A stretch of DNA of 64,000 nucleotides, from positions 4,198,001 through 4,262,000 of the forward strand of contig NZ_CP077091.1 in assembly GCF_014268595.2 (NCBI RefSeq). Reading direction: 5' to 3'. Position 1 is the stretch's first letter. The number at the start of each line of letters is the position of its first letter. This stretch comes from Pseudomonas hamedanensis. Its GTDB lineage: Bacteria; Pseudomonadota; Gammaproteobacteria; Pseudomonadales; Pseudomonadaceae. Made by a program: the position numbers and the translations under genes. Of this stretch, positions 17,830 through 27,263 are shown piece after piece. The notes beneath the pieces were generated by a model, which did not search any database, was not told the DNA's origin, and saw only the letters and a program-made list of their open reading frames with translations.

Positions 17830-17847
17830 TTGTCATTTAACTGTCTT
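17830..17847 (+). promoter_or_regulatory. Second Pho box in the phoB upstream region, facing away from phoB
   Basis: TTGTCAT-TTAA-CTGTCTT on the plus strand has the two-heptamer layout with a 4-base spacer (12 of 14 consensus positions). It points toward the gene at 17968, 120 bases downstream. It could also reinforce phoB autoregulation from the other side. Confidence 0.55.
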
Positions 17848-17870
17848 GCGCCGCATTAGATAACGGAATT

Positions 17871-17888
17871 ATTGCAGTCGTGTGACAG
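17871..17888 (-). promoter_or_regulatory. Pho box upstream of phoB
   Basis: Read on the minus strand: CTGTCAC-ACGA-CTGCAAT, two heptamers with a 4-base spacer (6/7 and 5/7 matches), 54 bases before the phoB ATG. Confidence 0.65.
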
Positions 17889-17967
17889 TATTTTAGTCGG
17901 GCGGCGATTATCGGGATTCTGGGCTAAGCTCTAAGTCCGAACCTGACAACCACCCCGGAAGGTTTCC

Positions 17968-18351
17968 ATGACTCAGATGACTGTTTGCTTGAAAGCACTG
18001 TTGCTGGCGGCTGCGCTGGCTCTGCCTGGACTGGCCATGGCGGCCGATCCGGCGATGGAAAAGGACGGCATGTTCACCGACCACAAGGGCATGACCCTGT
18101 ACACATTCGCCAAGGACGCCGCTGGCAAGTCTGCCTGCAACGACAAATGCGCGGCGAACTGGCCACCGCTGAAGGCTGAGGCAGGTGATAAATCGATGGG
18201 CGACTGGACGGTGGTCAAGCGCGACGACGGCTCGATGCAGTGGGCCTATCAGGGTATGCCGCTGTACACCTTCGTCATGGACAAGAAAGCCGGCGACATG
18301 ACCGGCGAGGGCAAAATGGACGGTGCCTGGAAAGTCGCCAAAGCCAAATAA
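17968..18351 (+). CDS. Exported secreted-repeat protein (COG4315, Yx(FWY)xxD motif)
   Basis: 127 residues with a signal peptide (cleavage near LPGLAMA). Two copies of the secreted-repeat motif are visible: GMTLYTFAKDAAGKSACNDKCA and GMPLYTFVMDKKAGD, each with the Y-T-F-x-x-D core. Members are small periplasmic or lipoprotein-like proteins of unknown function. The two Cys in the first repeat could form a disulfide. GGAAGG precedes the ATG. The gene is divergent from phoB and a Pho box points toward it, so phosphate control is possible. Confidence 0.85.
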   Translation: MTQMTVCLKALLLAAALALPGLAMAADPAMEKDGMFTDHKGMTLYTFAKDAAGKSACNDKCAANWPPLKAEAGDKSMGDWTVVKRDDGSMQWAYQGMPLYTFVMDKKAGDMTGEGKMDGAWKVAKAK

Positions 18352-18362
18352 CCACACACCCA

Positions 18363-18452
18363 TGTAGGAGTGAGCCTGCTCGCGATAGCGGTATGTCAGC
18401 TAACGAAAATGCCGACTGATACACCGCTATCGCGAGCAGGCTCACTCCTACA
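18363..18452. repeat. REP-type palindrome (GTAGGAGTGAGCC class)
   Basis: TGTAGGAGTGAGCCTGCTCG is mirrored by CGAGCAGGCTCACTCCTACA, with the nested pair CGCGATAGCGGT / ACCGCTATCGCG. It lies between two convergent genes. Confidence 0.85.
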
Positions 18453-18462
18453 AGGATTGCGT

Positions 18463-19353
18463 TCAGCGCAGTGCGTAATCCAGCACAATCCCGACAAAAA
18501 TCGCCAACCCCGCCCAGTGGTTGTGCAAAAACGCCTTGAAGCAACGCATCCGGTCGCGATCTCGCGTGTACCAGAACTCCCACACATAACAGCCCGCCGC
18601 CACCAGCAAGCCGAGGTGGAACCACATGCCCAGCTCGAACTTCGCCCCCGCCAGCATCAGGCAGCCGAGCGACAGCGCCTGCAAGGTGAGGATGATCACC
18701 CGGTCCGCCTCGCCGAACAGAATCGCCGTGGACTTCACGCCAATCTTCAAATCGTCATCACGATCGGTCATCGCGTAATAGGTGTCGTAACCCACCGTCC
18801 ACAGCAGGTTGGCGATCCACAGCAGCCACGCCGCCGCCGGCAGCTCGCCGGTCTCGGCGGTGAACGCCATCGGCATGCCCCAGGAAAACGCCGCGCCGAG
18901 CACCACCTGCGGGTAATAGGTGTAGCGCTTCATGAACGGGTAGGTGAACGCCAGCGCCAGCCCGCCCAGCGACAACCAGATGGTCGGTGCATTGGTGCAC
19001 AACACCAGCAGAAAACTGATGCCCATGAGCACGGCAAAGAACACCAGTGCTTCCTTCGAGCTGATCTTGCCGCTGGCCAACGGCCGTTGCGCGGTGCGTT
19101 TGACGTGGCCGTCGACCTTGCGATCAGCCCAGTCGTTGATCACGCAGCCGCCGGCACGGGTCAGCACCACGCCGAGGACGAAGATGACAACGTTGGCCAG
19201 CGACGGCGAGCCTTTGCCGGCAATCCACAGCGCCCACAGCGTTGGCCACAGCAGCAGATAAATGCCGATCGGCTTGTCCATGCGCGTCAACTGAATGAAA
19301 TCCCAGGCGCGCGGGTTCAAGCGGTTCAGCGACTTGAGCAGGCTCTGATACAT
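18463..19353 (-). CDS. ubiA: UbiA, 4-hydroxybenzoate octaprenyltransferase
   Basis: 296 residues from the ATG at 19353, which overlaps the ubiC stop codon as ATGA. It is a multi-span membrane prenyltransferase with the two Asp-rich motifs that bind Mg-prenyl diphosphate: [15 protein letters not shown] and [12 protein letters not shown]. It attaches the polyprenyl tail to 4-hydroxybenzoate, the first membrane step of ubiquinone synthesis. Length and motifs are standard. The tight overlap with ubiC implies translational coupling. Confidence 0.96.
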   Translation of the reverse strand: MYQSLLKSLNRLNPRAWDFIQLTRMDKPIGIYLLLWPTLWALWIAGKGSPSLANVVIFVLGVVLTRAGGCVINDWADRKVDGHVKRTAQRPLASGKISSKEALVFFAVLMGISFLLVLCTNAPTIWLSLGGLALAFTYPFMKRYTYYPQVVLGAAFSWGMPMAFTAETGELPAAAWLLWIANLLWTVGYDTYYAMTDRDDDLKIGVKSTAILFGEADRVIILTLQALSLGCLMLAGAKFELGMWFHLGLLVAAGCYVWEFWYTRDRDRMRCFKAFLHNHWAGLAIFVGIVLDYALR

Positions 19354-19913
19354 CAGCAGTTCTCCGGATGGGCGCGGGCGGCGCGCCACAGGCTCGGCAG
19401 GAAAATTTCCGCGACCAGGACGCTCAGCGCGCCACGGTCGAAACGCGAACGCCGGCCCCACAGCTCGGGTGCTCGGTCGGCGGGCGGCAACCATTGTTCA
19501 GGGTAGTGGCAAACTTCGATGGCGCGGCGCTGGAACGCCTGATCGCAAAACAGCAATTCGCCCAGCGATCGGCTGCCCAGTTCGTCCATGTGCAGGCCGT
19601 CGCCCTGCAAGGCCGCGCGTGAAGCGACGCTGCGGGCAAACACCCAAGCCTCGCCATGACCGCGTAAATACACCTCGCGCACCCAGCCTTCGCTGCCTTC
19701 GGCCAGTTCCAGCGCTGCGCATTCATCGGCGCGCAGGGTGTCCCAGCCTTCAAACAACGGCGACACGCTGAAGCTATCGTTGGACAAACGGGTCAGGCGA
19801 CGGGTCAGCGAACCTTCGTCGAACAACCAGTCGAGGGTCAACGAATCGGGGCAGGGCGTCAGGCGGTTTTGGGTCAGCCAGAGCGGGGCGGGGCAGGCAT
19901 GTGAATGTTGCAC
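19353..19913 (-). CDS. ubiC: UbiC, chorismate pyruvate-lyase
   Basis: 186 residues with a GTG start at 19913. It matches UbiC through [14 protein letters not shown], the Arg-containing [20 protein letters not shown] block and the C-terminal catalytic Glu in LVAEIFLP. The enzyme makes 4-hydroxybenzoate and pyruvate from chorismate, feeding UbiA encoded directly downstream. The length is in the normal range (about 165-190). Confidence 0.92.
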   Translation of the reverse strand: MQHSHACPAPLWLTQNRLTPCPDSLTLDWLFDEGSLTRRLTRLSNDSFSVSPLFEGWDTLRADECAALELAEGSEGWVREVYLRGHGEAWVFARSVASRAALQGDGLHMDELGSRSLGELLFCDQAFQRRAIEVCHYPEQWLPPADRAPELWGRRSRFDRGALSVLVAEIFLPSLWRAARAHPENC

Positions 19914-20114
19914 AATGAGTCATTATTGGCCGCAAATGAGGCGGCGAGCTTACCATGGCAGATCACGATATTGATCGGCGCCGGCCGCCATTGCGCCGAA
20001 CAGGCTTGCATCTGCCCGGCACCCTCAGTACAAAACGCCCTGAGCCGGATGGCAGCGCAACACCCATCGACCGTCCGCGCCGGCACTACGCCTGAACCCT
20101 GAGGAAGTACCTGA

Positions 20115-20282
20115 ATGAAGAAGTGGCAATGTATCGTCTGCGGCCTGATCTATAACGAAGCCGACGGCTGGCCGGATGACGGCATCGCGCCGGGCACCCG
20201 CTGGGAAGACGTACCGGCAGACTGGCTGTGCCCCGACTGCGGCGTCGGCAAAATGGACTTCGAAATGATCGAAATCAACTAA
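20115..20282 (+). CDS. Rubredoxin
   Basis: A 55-residue protein, [20 protein letters not shown] onward, ending EMIEIN. Two CxxCG knuckles (CIVCG and CPDCG) bind a single iron, and the [22 protein letters not shown] stretch is classical rubredoxin. GAGGAAG lies 8 bases before the ATG. It lies 20 bases before the rubredoxin reductase gene, its electron donor. P. aeruginosa has two rubredoxin genes at the matching locus; only one is present here. Confidence 0.95.
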   Translation: MKKWQCIVCGLIYNEADGWPDDGIAPGTRWEDVPADWLCPDCGVGKMDFEMIEIN

Positions 20283-20302
20283 GCAAAACAGAGGAGTAAG
20301 GC

Positions 20303-21451
20303 ATGAGCGCACCAGTCGTCATCATCGGCACCGGGCTTGCGGGCTACAACCTGGCCCGGGAGTTTCGCAAGCTCGACAGCGAAACCCCGCTGCTGTTGAT
20401 TACCGCCGATGACGGCCGCTCTTACTCCAAGCCGATGCTCTCCACCGGTTTCGGCAAGAACAAGGACGCCGACGGCCTGAGCATGGCCGAACCCGGTGCA
20501 ATGGCCGAGCAGTTGAACGCCGAAGTACGCACGCACACGCGCATCAGCGGCATAGACGCCGGCCACAAACGCCTGTGGATCGGCGAAGAAGCCGTACCTT
20601 ATCGCGACCTGATTCTTGCCTGGGGCGCGGAAACCGTACGCGTGCCGATCGAAGGCGACGGCGCTGACCGGGTGTTCCCGATCAACGATCTTGAAGATTA
20701 CGCGCGCTTCCGTGCTGCAGCGGCGGGTAAGCGCCGGGTGCTGTTGCTCGGGGCCGGGCTGATCGGCTGTGAATTCGCCAATGACTTGATTCTCGGTGGC
20801 TACGAGGTGCAACTGGTCGCGCCGTGCGAACAAGTCATGCCGATGCTGCTGCATCCCGCTGCGGCGGCGGCCGTGCAGGCCGGGCTGGAAAGTATCGGGG
20901 CGAAGTTTCACCTCGGCCCGGTGCTGACCCGGCTGCAGAAAGTCGCCGACGGTCTGGAAGCGCATCTGTCCGACGGTCAGGTCATCCCGTGCGACGTGGT
21001 GGTCTCGGCGATCGGCCTGCGTCCACGTATTGATCTGGCAGCGGCGGCCGGCGTGCAGGTCAATCGGGGCGTGGTGGTTGATCGCTACCTGAAGACTTCC
21101 CACGCCAACATCTTCGCCTTGGGCGATTGCGCCGAAGTCGACGGGCTCAATCTGCTCTACGTGATGCCGCTGATGAGCTGCGCACGAGCGCTGGCGCAAA
21201 CCCTGGCGGGAAACCCTACGGCGGTGAACTACGGCCCGATGCCGATCACCGTGAAAACCCCGGTGTGTCCGCTGGTGGTGTCGCCGCCGCCACGGGGCAG
21301 CGAAGGCGTCTGGAGCGTTGAAGGGCGGGGCGCCGATATCAAGGTTCTGTGCCACAGCGCCGACGGACAATTGCTCGGTTATGCCCTGACCGGTGCAGCG
21401 GTCATGGAAAAACTGGCCCTGAACAAACAGCTTCCGCCGCTGCTGGCGTAA
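20303..21451 (+). CDS. Rubredoxin-NAD(+) reductase
   Basis: 382-residue FAD-dependent pyridine nucleotide-disulfide-type oxidoreductase. The N-terminal FAD dinucleotide fold is [20 protein letters not shown]; a second fold for NAD(P)H is [19 protein letters not shown]; the C-terminal FAD motif is [15 protein letters not shown]. It passes electrons from NADH to rubredoxin, encoded just upstream with only 20 bases between. In pseudomonads this pair serves alkane hydroxylation and oxidative-stress defence; which applies here cannot be told. Confidence 0.93.
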   Translation: MSAPVVIIGTGLAGYNLAREFRKLDSETPLLLITADDGRSYSKPMLSTGFGKNKDADGLSMAEPGAMAEQLNAEVRTHTRISGIDAGHKRLWIGEEAVPYRDLILAWGAETVRVPIEGDGADRVFPINDLEDYARFRAAAAGKRRVLLLGAGLIGCEFANDLILGGYEVQLVAPCEQVMPMLLHPAAAAAVQAGLESIGAKFHLGPVLTRLQKVADGLEAHLSDGQVIPCDVVVSAIGLRPRIDLAAAAGVQVNRGVVVDRYLKTSHANIFALGDCAEVDGLNLLYVMPLMSCARALAQTLAGNPTAVNYGPMPITVKTPVCPLVVSPPPRGSEGVWSVEGRGADIKVLCHSADGQLLGYALTGAAVMEKLALNKQLPPLLA

Positions 21452-21641
21452 ATACCAGCCGTTCTGTCGCAATCGCCGCTCTTTTGCCCCGACAAAGGTC
21501 GTGGGGAGACTGGCGCCGCCGTTGGCGGCGTGCCATTCTCACTCCCGTCTGCCGCAGAGTAGAGCCTGCGGCGCCTTGGGCGCTGTTCCAACGAGAACAG
21601 CACGGACATAACAACAAAAAACCGTCAAAGGGGCTTCACTA

Positions 21642-21917
21642 ATGCGTAAACCAGAACTCGCCGCTGCAATCGCTGAAAAAGCAGACCTGACCAAAGAACA
21701 GGCCAACCGCGTCCTCAACGCCGTCCTCGAAGAAATCACCGGCGCCCTGCACCGCAAGGACAGCGTGACGCTGGTCGGCTTCGGCACCTTCCTGCAACGC
21801 CACCGCGGTGCCCGCACCGGCAAAAACCCGCAAACCGGCGAACCGGTCAAGATCAAGGCCAGCAACACCGTGGCGTTCAAGCCAGGCAAATCGTTGAAAG
21901 ACAGCGTTAATCCATAA
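21642..21917 (+). CDS. HU-family DNA-binding protein
   Basis: 91 residues, MRKPELAAAIAEKADLTKEQ onward, with the IHF/HU signature GFGTFLQRHRGARTGKNPQTGEPVKIKAS. It is a nucleoid-associated dimer that bends DNA. AAAGGGG precedes the ATG. P. aeruginosa carries a comparable HU-like gene beside its rubredoxin genes. It is followed by a symmetric terminator. Confidence 0.93.
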   Translation: MRKPELAAAIAEKADLTKEQANRVLNAVLEEITGALHRKDSVTLVGFGTFLQRHRGARTGKNPQTGEPVKIKASNTVAFKPGKSLKDSVNP

Positions 21918-21956
21918 TTGCGGCGTACTCCCCTGAATGACGGGGAGAACCGCGAT

Positions 21957-22002
21957 CACAAAAATGGGCACACCGATTGCGGTCGGGTGCCCATTTTTTG
22001 TG
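21957..22002. terminator. Bidirectional terminator between HU-like gene and 22016 gene
   Basis: CACAAAAATGGGCAC and GTGCCCATTTTTTGTG form a stem with A-run and T-run flanks on both sides, so it can end transcription from either strand. The two neighbouring genes are convergent. Confidence 0.88.
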
Positions 22003-22015
22003 GCTGTCTGTTGGC

Positions 22016-22372
22016 TTACTGGCGTCGGAAGCAGGCCTTGCCGTTGCCGAAGTCCACGGCCAGGCAGTTTGGCTCGATCGCCAATTGCAAGTCCTGGAAC
22101 AGTCCGCCCAGATCGCTGTTGGACGTCGGCTTGGTCTGGCTTTTCAGCAACACTGTCTGGTTTTCCACCTTCCAGTTGCCTTTGGCGAAGCCGTCGGCGC
22201 TGCCATACGCCACTCCGGCGTCAAAGGTGCCGTCCTTGCGCAAGAGCAACTCGGCGCCCATTTCCATCGCACCGGTCAGGTAGTAATGGCCGTCCAATGG
22301 TGGGGTTTCCGCTGACGCGTGGGTGATGGGCAGCCACATGAGCGCGGCGAAAAACAGTGGTTTCAGTTCCAT
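22016..22372 (-). CDS. Small exported protein of unknown function
   Basis: 118 residues from the ATG at 22372 (AAGGAG about 9 bases upstream; the frame is open further back without a site). It has a signal peptide MELKPLFFAALMWLPITHASA. The mature part carries short beta-strand-like repeats (GHYYLTGAMEMGAELLLRKDGTFDAGVAYGSADG) resembling lipocalin- or avidin-like small barrels, and two Cys near the C-terminus (NCLAVDFGNGKACFRR) likely form a disulfide. I do not recognise a named family. Confidence 0.7.
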   Translation of the reverse strand: MELKPLFFAALMWLPITHASAETPPLDGHYYLTGAMEMGAELLLRKDGTFDAGVAYGSADGFAKGNWKVENQTVLLKSQTKPTSNSDLGGLFQDLQLAIEPNCLAVDFGNGKACFRRQ

Positions 22373-22466
22373 GAAATGAAGCTCCTTGGCAGCAGTAATA
22401 GAGAGACCGGATTTTCGAGCGTTGGATTCTGGCACAGCCATGGTTTGTCCGCCCGTTGTTCAGGCG

Positions 22467-24797
22467 CTACACAATCGAATCAATATCCAGATGAAACGGC
22501 GCGCCAACCGCATGCCCTCCGGTCATCGCGGCGATTACGGCATCGTGGTCTGCGGCGGCGGGCGGAGTCATCGCCAATTGTTCCTGAATGAGGTTTTCCG
22601 GGTTGGCGTTCCAGCGCAGCAGACTTTCCTCGACCCATTCGGGCTGGTCGGCGAAGCTGCCGTAAACGTCGGCCTCGGTGACTCGCTGTCCGTGCAGTGC
22701 GGTCAGGCGGGCTTGGGTCATGCTGATCTTGTCTATTTCTTCATTGAGCATCAGCGTTTTGTGGGCGAGTTCCTGCTCACGCACGTAAGAGCGGTGGTTG
22801 ATTTCGAGATCACGCTTAACGGCCCGCAGCTGTTGCTGAATATTCTCCAGCGCGCTGCTGATCCACTCGAACTCGCGGTTGGTCACCAGCGACCGTTTGA
22901 GCTGCAGTGCTTCCTGCCAACGGCGCAAGCTGGCCCAGCAGCCGGGGATGTAGCTGTCGACCATTGAGTGATGACCCTTGTCGAACAACTGCCGCAGAAA
23001 CGATCCGCGCTCGGGTAAACCGTTGGTAACGCGCAAGGCCTTGGCGCAGCCGTGATCAATGATCGTGCTGCAGCCCGGTTCCCAGAGAAGGGAGGATCGG
23101 TGGTCCTTGTCGAACTCAACGGGCATGAAATGGCGTAATGCACCGTGATGCCCGTAGTCGTCGCCGAAGAAATTGGTGATTCCCCAGATCAGCAGGCCGA
23201 GGCCGGCGACCGGAATGAGGCCCAACACTACGGCGTTGGCTCCGTACATCGGTGCGGGTTTGGCGAAGGTATTCATCCAGGTCGCCGGCACGCTCGGTAC
23301 TGGATCGTTCTGATTGACGATGCGGTGATGCACCAGCGACTGGGCGCTTTCGATGAAGGTGGTGTCGCCGGCGCGGGGGGCGCCGTAGGTGTAGAGCACG
23401 ATTTGCGGGGAGAACTCCAGGTTGCGTCTCAGCATCTCGGACAGGATCAGTGCAACTGCACCGCCCAGACTGTGACCCGTGATCAGCAGCTTTTGCCCGC
23501 TGTAGAATTTTTCCAGATAAGTCACGATAAATGGATAAGCCGCCAAAGCGCCACCGTAGAAACCGCGGTGCACTTTGCCGTCGCCTTCGGCAAAGGGAAC
23601 CTGATAGGCATCCCCGTCACGCAAGCCGTCGGGCCAGAATTCACTGGTACCCCGCACGCTGATCAGGATCAACTCGTCGTGGTGGCAGATGAAAGCTTGG
23701 GTATCAGTACTGTTGTCTTTGTTACGGTCATCGAGACAGTGCAACTTGGCCGGGTGTTCCTGCTCGTCGCCCAACGCCGGGTCATTCACTTCGGGGTAAA
23801 GATTCGGGTCAAACGGCACCACTTCCAGGCGTTTCGAATACGGTACGTCTTCGTACAGTGGGTAGTACTTTCGCGTTTGCGAGCCATCGACCTTCCACAA
23901 CTCATCGAACTGCGGCAGCGCGTGGCCGAACCAGTTGCCGTTGCTGGGCTGTACCGGAAAGCTTACCGTGTCGGTCTGCACCGGTTGAGTGTTGGGTTCC
24001 TGTCCGAAATCGGTGTAGCTCAGCGTCGCCATCACCGATAGCTGATAAAGGTTGAGCGCGCAGAACGCGTCGCCTGTCGACAGCATTGGCCGTAGCGCTC
24101 TCATCGGGCGTACTTCCAGCACATGGTGCTTGTTCGGCAGAAGCGCAACGCCCTTGGGCGGTGGCGGGGAAAACCCCAACTCGACGGTGGCCATTTCCGC
24201 CGGACTCAAGATTGTGTGCAGTCCGCCATCCGCAGAAGTTTTATCGGCGAGCGTGAAGTCTCTGGACTTCGCCGCCGATCGCATGAGCTTGTGCGCCGCC
24301 CTCTTCGGAGGGTCGCGACGAGCAACCAGTGGTGGCAGGTGGGCGATGTGCTTTACCAGTTCACTGACTTCGACCTGACAGTACGCGTCGGTTTCGGGCA
24401 GGTCCCTGGCGGGGTTTGCCTGGGTGCGAGTGCCTGTTTTGTGGAAGAAGCGGGTTTTTTCGGCGCGGACTTGGAGTTCGGTGATGGGAAGGGGGTAGTC
24501 CAGTCTTTTTCTCAAGTCTCGATACAGCGCTTCTGCTCCTTGAAAAGGCTTATTCAGCTTGAGCACTACCGGGCCACAATGGTGGTTGTTTACCTTTGCC
24601 CAGCCTTTCGCATCCAGTTTTCCAGTATGAACGGTATCTTCGTAGTCGGTGATCTCATATGCCAAGCCGGCGTAGGGTGTGCCATCTCCGAACTCATTCA
24701 CCAATTGAAAACTGGTCGAATGCCCGCGCATCGGGCAGGCGTGGATATCACCTTGCATGAAGGTGGTAACGCTTGTCGGTAAGGATTCAGCGTTCAT
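22467..24797 (-). CDS. T6SS phospholipase/lipase effector, class-3 lipase domain
   Basis: 776 residues from ATG 24797. The centre has the lipase_3 nucleophile elbow GHSLGG (GxSxG Ser) after HRGFYGGALAAY, then a likely catalytic Asp in NQNDPVPSVP and His in DDYGHHGALRHF. The N-terminus (residues about 20-90) has a small beta module (FQLVNEFGDGTPYAGLAYEITD) like those that follow PAAR or VgrG proteins. A hydrophobic stretch lies near VVLGLIPVAGLGLLIWGI. The C-terminus is helical (coiled coil likely). It is the last gene of a vgrG-DUF4123-lipoprotein operon, like V. cholerae TseL and other Tle effectors, so it probably attacks membrane lipids of rival cells. Confidence 0.85.
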   Translation of the reverse strand: MNAESLPTSVTTFMQGDIHACPMRGHSTSFQLVNEFGDGTPYAGLAYEITDYEDTVHTGKLDAKGWAKVNNHHCGPVVLKLNKPFQGAEALYRDLRKRLDYPLPITELQVRAEKTRFFHKTGTRTQANPARDLPETDAYCQVEVSELVKHIAHLPPLVARRDPPKRAAHKLMRSAAKSRDFTLADKTSADGGLHTILSPAEMATVELGFSPPPPKGVALLPNKHHVLEVRPMRALRPMLSTGDAFCALNLYQLSVMATLSYTDFGQEPNTQPVQTDTVSFPVQPSNGNWFGHALPQFDELWKVDGSQTRKYYPLYEDVPYSKRLEVVPFDPNLYPEVNDPALGDEQEHPAKLHCLDDRNKDNSTDTQAFICHHDELILISVRGTSEFWPDGLRDGDAYQVPFAEGDGKVHRGFYGGALAAYPFIVTYLEKFYSGQKLLITGHSLGGAVALILSEMLRRNLEFSPQIVLYTYGAPRAGDTTFIESAQSLVHHRIVNQNDPVPSVPATWMNTFAKPAPMYGANAVVLGLIPVAGLGLLIWGITNFFGDDYGHHGALRHFMPVEFDKDHRSSLLWEPGCSTIIDHGCAKALRVTNGLPERGSFLRQLFDKGHHSMVDSYIPGCWASLRRWQEALQLKRSLVTNREFEWISSALENIQQQLRAVKRDLEINHRSYVREQELAHKTLMLNEEIDKISMTQARLTALHGQRVTEADVYGSFADQPEWVEESLLRWNANPENLIQEQLAMTPPAAADHDAVIAAMTGGHAVGAPFHLDIDSIV

Positions 24798-25630
24798 GGA
24801 GTCTCGTCCGTGTTTTCGTTGCAACTTGGATAGATGGTGCAAATCCGTCCATCCACCATTCTGAAGGTGCTGAAGTCTTCATAATTTCCATTGCAATAAC
24901 CACGCTGGTCCTCATAGCCTTCCCCCATACAGCGCTTCCAGCCACCAGGAACCTGGACCCAAGTGTCCCCCCAACCAGGTTGCTCTTCATTCGCTAGGTT
25001 TATTTTCAACCTCACGGTTTTTCCTGGGAGTTGATCCAGTGTGTACGCGCCATGAGGGCGGCTCCGGGCTACATTTCCTTCTTGATCCATTCCTTTACAT
25101 CTCAACATTTTTATTAGGTTACGCTTGGGGCTGACTGTCCGAAAAAACCACATGCATTCGCCTGTAAACTCACCCAGGCCGTCCTCGTTGAATGTGCCCT
25201 TTATTCGTTTCAGCAACTCTGGACGCACGAAAATCGAGGCGTAGTCCATGCTGAAGTTGCTTCGGCCTTTTCCATAAAAGCCGATGACCTTGATTTCCAC
25301 TTTGTTGAGCGCCAACGGACAATCGCTGATGGTTTTGTACAACTCGATTTCCGCAGTGTTTACATATTCCATGGTGGGTTTATTGAAGCTCACCCAGAAA
25401 TCCGGCTTTCCTGGCACGCGGCAGGTTTCACCCGCGGCGGGCAGGTAGATAGCCTTCAGCTCATATTTGAAATCAGGTGGGAAGTCCGGAATAAAGGTGA
25501 AGGAGTTTGGCTTGTCTACCGTCGAACAGCCTGAAGTCAGAGCGAGAACACCGCCGAGAGTACTGGTGGACAGAACTCGTTTGATACGCGGGAGCGTTTG
25601 CCGCCGATTGAATTCTTTCCGGTCGTTCAT
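24794..25630 (-). CDS. Putative immunity lipoprotein (second tandem copy)
   Basis: 278 residues from ATG 25630. A longer N-terminus with RR (NRRQTLPRIKR) precedes the hydrophobic stretch and the lipobox LTSGCS, so it is an outer-membrane or periplasm-facing lipoprotein. It is a paralogue of the gene just upstream; the shared core runs IPDFPPDFKYELKAIYLPAAGETC onward, including conserved Cys pairs. It overlaps the lipase gene by ATGA. By position it is expected to neutralise the lipase in the periplasm. I do not recognise a named family. Confidence 0.75.
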   Translation of the reverse strand: MNDRKEFNRRQTLPRIKRVLSTSTLGGVLALTSGCSTVDKPNSFTFIPDFPPDFKYELKAIYLPAAGETCRVPGKPDFWVSFNKPTMEYVNTAEIELYKTISDCPLALNKVEIKVIGFYGKGRSNFSMDYASIFVRPELLKRIKGTFNEDGLGEFTGECMWFFRTVSPKRNLIKMLRCKGMDQEGNVARSRPHGAYTLDQLPGKTVRLKINLANEEQPGWGDTWVQVPGGWKRCMGEGYEDQRGYCNGNYEDFSTFRMVDGRICTIYPSCNENTDETP

Positions 25631-26418
25631 GGCTTTTCTTCCGTGTTTTCTGTGCATCCCGGATAGATGGTGCAAACCCGCCCATCGGCCATTTTGAAAG
25701 TGCTGATATCTTTGTCGTTGCCGTAGCAAAAGGCGTATTGATCCTCGAAGTTGTCACCCATACAGCGCTTCCAGCCGCGGGGTACTTTGATCCAGGTATC
25801 GCCGATGGCTGGAAGTTCTTCACTTGCCAGCCTGACCTTCAGCGTCACCGTTTTGCCTTCAAGTTGAGTCAATGTGTACGCCGTGGAAGGTCTCGTTCGC
25901 AGCACGTTTCCCTGTGCATCCATGTTTTTGCAGGTGAGCAGTTTGATCAGGAAACGATGTGGACCGACGGTGCGGAATGACCACCTGCATTCACCATAAA
26001 ACTCCCCTGCACCGTCCTCGTTGAAAGTGCCCTTTAGTCGTTCCAGCAACTCTGGACGCACGAAAATCGAGGCGTAGTCCATGCTGAAGTTGCTTCGGCC
26101 TTTTCCATAAAAACCGATGAGCTTGATTTCCACTTTGTTGAGCGCCAACGGACAATCGCTGACGGTTTTGTACAACTCGATTTCCGCAGTGCTTACATAT
26201 TCCATGGTGGGTTTATTGAAGCTCACCCAGAAATCCGGCTTTCCTGGCACGCGGCAGGTTTCACCCGCTGCGGGCAGGTAGATAGCCTTCAGCTCATATT
26301 TGAATCCAGGTGGAAAATCCGGAACAAACATAAAGGTGTTCGGGGTCTTCACCGTCGTACAACCCACCAGCAATCCCAGGCAACCACTCAGCAGCAACCC
26401 TCGTTTCAAGTTCCTCAT
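25627..26418 (-). CDS. Putative immunity lipoprotein (first tandem copy)
   Basis: 263 residues from ATG 26418 with lipoprotein signal MRNLKRGLLLSGCLGLLVGC (lipobox LVGC). The mature sequence is highly similar to the next gene; about 250 bases of DNA in the middle are nearly identical (26051-26304 against 25218-25471). It overlaps both neighbours by 4 bases (ATGA), so it is translationally coupled in the vgrG operon. A duplicated immunity gene is common beside T6SS lipases. Its function is inferred from context only. Confidence 0.75.
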   Translation of the reverse strand: MRNLKRGLLLSGCLGLLVGCTTVKTPNTFMFVPDFPPGFKYELKAIYLPAAGETCRVPGKPDFWVSFNKPTMEYVSTAEIELYKTVSDCPLALNKVEIKLIGFYGKGRSNFSMDYASIFVRPELLERLKGTFNEDGAGEFYGECRWSFRTVGPHRFLIKLLTCKNMDAQGNVLRTRPSTAYTLTQLEGKTVTLKVRLASEELPAIGDTWIKVPRGWKRCMGDNFEDQYAFCYGNDKDISTFKMADGRVCTIYPGCTENTEEKP

Positions 26419-27263
26419 CGACCTACCTCTCCCTGCCAATACAACGCTTCCTGATATACCCGCTCAAAATGCATCGCCGGATCTTCACCGGGTTTGGGCA
26501 GCCATGATTTGCCTGGCCGATATCCCGGTAACTGCAAACTGCGGGTCAGCAAGAAATGCACTTGCTCCGGTTGTTGCCAGCCCCACAAGTGCGTCAGTTG
26601 AATCAGGCCCCACAACCATTCATCGACGTCCAGTTGTTCGGCCAGCTCGGCCATGGCTTCGGTGTGTTCGCCGACCAGGTAACGGCGGGTGTTGTCGAAC
26701 AGCACGTTGGCGTAGATCAGCTCCGGGGTCGGCGTGTGCAGCCACGGCGGATCCATCGGCAGCGGGTGGTGGCCGGGGTCCGGGTTGTCGATGGCGTTCC
26801 ATCGTTCTGCGTGCCAATAGCAGACGCTGTTGAATGGCCCGAGAAACGCCGCGCGGTGCTCGGGTTGCAGGTGCGCCAGCGCACGGCCCAGAACACGGTT
26901 GTCATGCACGCGGTACACCGCCTGATTCGGGCGTTCGCCGGTGATCAGGCGTTCGCGCCAATGCGCGGCCAGCAGATCAAGTCCGACGTGAAGGGCGCTG
27001 GCCAGCCAGCCCCAATTGCGCTCGGGCGTGGCAAGCAAGGTCTGGAGGGCGGGATGCTGCGCCGTATCGATCTGCAACAGTAGCGGGCCGGTCGGCACCA
27101 GCGACTCGGCCGGCGTGCCGCTGTAGAACGGACGAAACCGCTCGGTGCCGAGGTCGCGGGTCAACGCAGCGTGCTCTGCGCTTTGGCCGTCGGTGTCGAG
27201 CATCAGATACAGTTCGCAGCCAGCGCGGGATTGGGTGTGCAGCCACTGTTCGACCGGGCTCAT
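26415..27263 (-). CDS. DUF4123 adaptor/chaperone (Tap/TEC type) for VgrG loading
   Basis: 282 residues from ATG 27263, overlapping vgrG by ATGA. The N-terminal domain (LYLMLDTDGQSAEHAALTRD, then PLLLQID and NWGWLASA) matches DUF4123. The rest is a helical C-terminal lobe. These cytoplasmic proteins bind the effector and its cognate VgrG and are needed for loading but are not secreted. Lying between vgrG and the lipase, it is the likely loader for the lipase at 22467-24797. Confidence 0.87.
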   Translation of the reverse strand: MSPVEQWLHTQSRAGCELYLMLDTDGQSAEHAALTRDLGTERFRPFYSGTPAESLVPTGPLLLQIDTAQHPALQTLLATPERNWGWLASALHVGLDLLAAHWRERLITGERPNQAVYRVHDNRVLGRALAHLQPEHRAAFLGPFNSVCYWHAERWNAIDNPDPGHHPLPMDPPWLHTPTPELIYANVLFDNTRRYLVGEHTEAMAELAEQLDVDEWLWGLIQLTHLWGWQQPEQVHFLLTRSLQLPGYRPGKSWLPKPGEDPAMHFERVYQEALYWQGEVGR

